Shown here: piece by piece, positions 63,308 to 64,000 of the stretch
How positions within the stretch are numbered: the stretch's first letter is position 1
Layout: each line of letters begins with the position of its first letter
Assembly (NCBI GenBank): GCA_963281155.1
Contig: CAUJLY010000004.1
Location: forward strand, 4,836,001-4,900,000
Source: Rhabditophanes sp. KR3021
Taxonomy: Eukaryota; Nematoda; Chromadorea; Rhabditida; Alloionematidae
Direction: 5' to 3'
DNA length: 64,000 nt
Made by a program: the position numbers and the translations under genes
The notes under the pieces: model-generated
Databases searched by the model: none
Told to the model about the DNA's origin: nothing
The model's input: only the letters and a program-made list of their open reading frames with translations

Positions 63308-64000
63308 TTAAGCAAAAGCCCCAGCTACTCCTCGAACTCTTTTTTGAGCATGCTTATGTCGGGATTCATGCAAATATTTCTGTCTTTGTTTAGGAAGTTT
63401 TCCTCCCATTAATAATTTCAATCTAGCTTCCCTTCTTGCCATAATGCGTTTAAATTGTAACTGATTGACATATACAGTCTGCCCATCATTAGCTTCCGAG
63501 ATGTCTGAATTAGTTTCTGTGTTAACTTGCTCTGAGGATTGAGCTGAACTACAACCAGAATTTGAGATCATTTGGACAACTGGAGCGTTCGAATTATTTA
63601 AATGTGATACAATCTTATTTGTATTATCAATTTCATTACCACGTGACAAAACGTGAAATTGAGCCGGCATCATTACAGTTTGCCCATCAGGTAATGTAGT
63701 AAGTTGCATTGGGATGATTTGGGGTGTTCCGTCACTGTTTAGTGAATCTGTTTGTACAAATTGTAAGCCGGAAGATAACATTTGTTCGGGCGTCATTTGA
63801 AAAACGAATGGGTTAGATTGTGGCGGGATTATCCCGGAAGTTTTTGTTTCATTCCGTGGCACAGGTTGTTCGAATTGTGCTTCACCTTTATTAACTTTTG
63901 ACGATCTTATCAAAGGTGCCTCTTTGGTCACATTTATTTCTTCACTAATCACCGACTTCTTTTGCCTTCTTTTTTTAGCCGGAGTGTCACCATCATTTTT
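63308..64000 (-). CDS. nfya-1: NF-YA subunit of the CCAAT-binding factor (5' partial)
   Basis: The frame is open to the right edge, so the N-terminus lies outside. The visible 230 residues begin in a basic KKRRQKK segment. A Gln/Ser/Pro-rich stretch (MTPEQMLSSGLQFVQTDS) follows, typical of the NF-YA activation region. The conserved core then has helix A1, which contacts NF-YB/NF-YC (VYVNQLQFKRIMARREARLKL), a linker GGKLPKQRQ, and helix A2 (KYLHESRHKHAQKRVRG), which reads CCAAT. The protein ends GVAGAFA, where the family has a GGRF-type turn that enters the minor groove. C. elegans has two NF-YA genes; the symbol could equally be nfya-2. Nuclear transcription factor as part of the NF-Y trimer. 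Confidence 0.92.
   Translation of the reverse strand, partial: KNDGDTPAKKRRQKKSVISEEINVTKEAPLIRSSKVNKGEAQFEQPVPRNETKTSGIIPPQSNPFVFQMTPEQMLSSGLQFVQTDSLNSDGTPQIIPMQLTTLPDGQTVMMPAQFHVLSRGNEIDNTNKIVSHLNNSNAPVVQMISNSGCSSAQSSEQVNTETNSDISEANDGQTVYVNQLQFKRIMARREARLKLLMGGKLPKQRQKYLHESRHKHAQKRVRGVAGAFA

Overview
The window is nuclear DNA from a nematode. Two genes encode the ABA-1/NPA lipid-binding polyprotein, a family known only from nematodes. Other genes match C. elegans let-92, cat-4, gcst-1, rml-2, ref-2 (Zic) and NF-YA. The DNA is very AT-rich. Most introns are about 45-60 bp with GTAAGT-like donors and TTTCAG/TTTTAG acceptors, and several start codons sit just after an acceptor-like TTTNAG, as expected if trans-splicing occurs. 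I cannot name the species. All gene models were joined by hand from splice sites and reading phase.

Layout, left to right: a two-finger zinc-finger gene (358-1969, -); a gene-free stretch of about 10.8 kb; a phospholipid-scramblase-like gene (12.8-15.1 kb, -); a 1390-aa NPA polyprotein with about ten units (18.2-22.5 kb, -); a Zic/REF-2 factor (24.0-26.3 kb, -); dTDP-glucose 4,6-dehydratase (28.9-32.0 kb, -). A plus-strand cluster of three secreted cysteine-rich genes with ShKT domains follows (33.4-37.6 kb), then an orphan coiled-coil protein (37.8-38.9 kb), the PP2A catalytic subunit (39.4-40.6 kb), a second NPA-type gene that ends in laminin-type EGF repeats (42.5-46.1 kb), GTP cyclohydrolase I (47.3-48.4 kb) and glycine-cleavage T-protein (48.8-50.0 kb). 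Back on the minus strand are a small zinc-finger gene, an SLC25 carrier, a large FERM-domain gene with a C-terminal PPPPY, and a partial NF-YA gene at the right edge.

The most unusual signal is in the introns. The long introns of the dehydratase gene (29587-31383) and the second NPA gene (43081-44411) are two diverged, colinear copies of one unrecognised protein-coding element. Each copy lies antisense to its host and fills the whole intron, and the shared sequence runs essentially up to the host 3' splice site. Both host donors are non-GTAAGT. This fits an element that becomes an intron and supplies its own splice sites (introner-like). The element carries an internal spliceosomal-type intron, so it was copied as DNA. 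Two further antisense, decayed coding segments lie in the carrier intron (with a PD-(D/E)XK-type nuclease signature) and in a FERM-gene intron.
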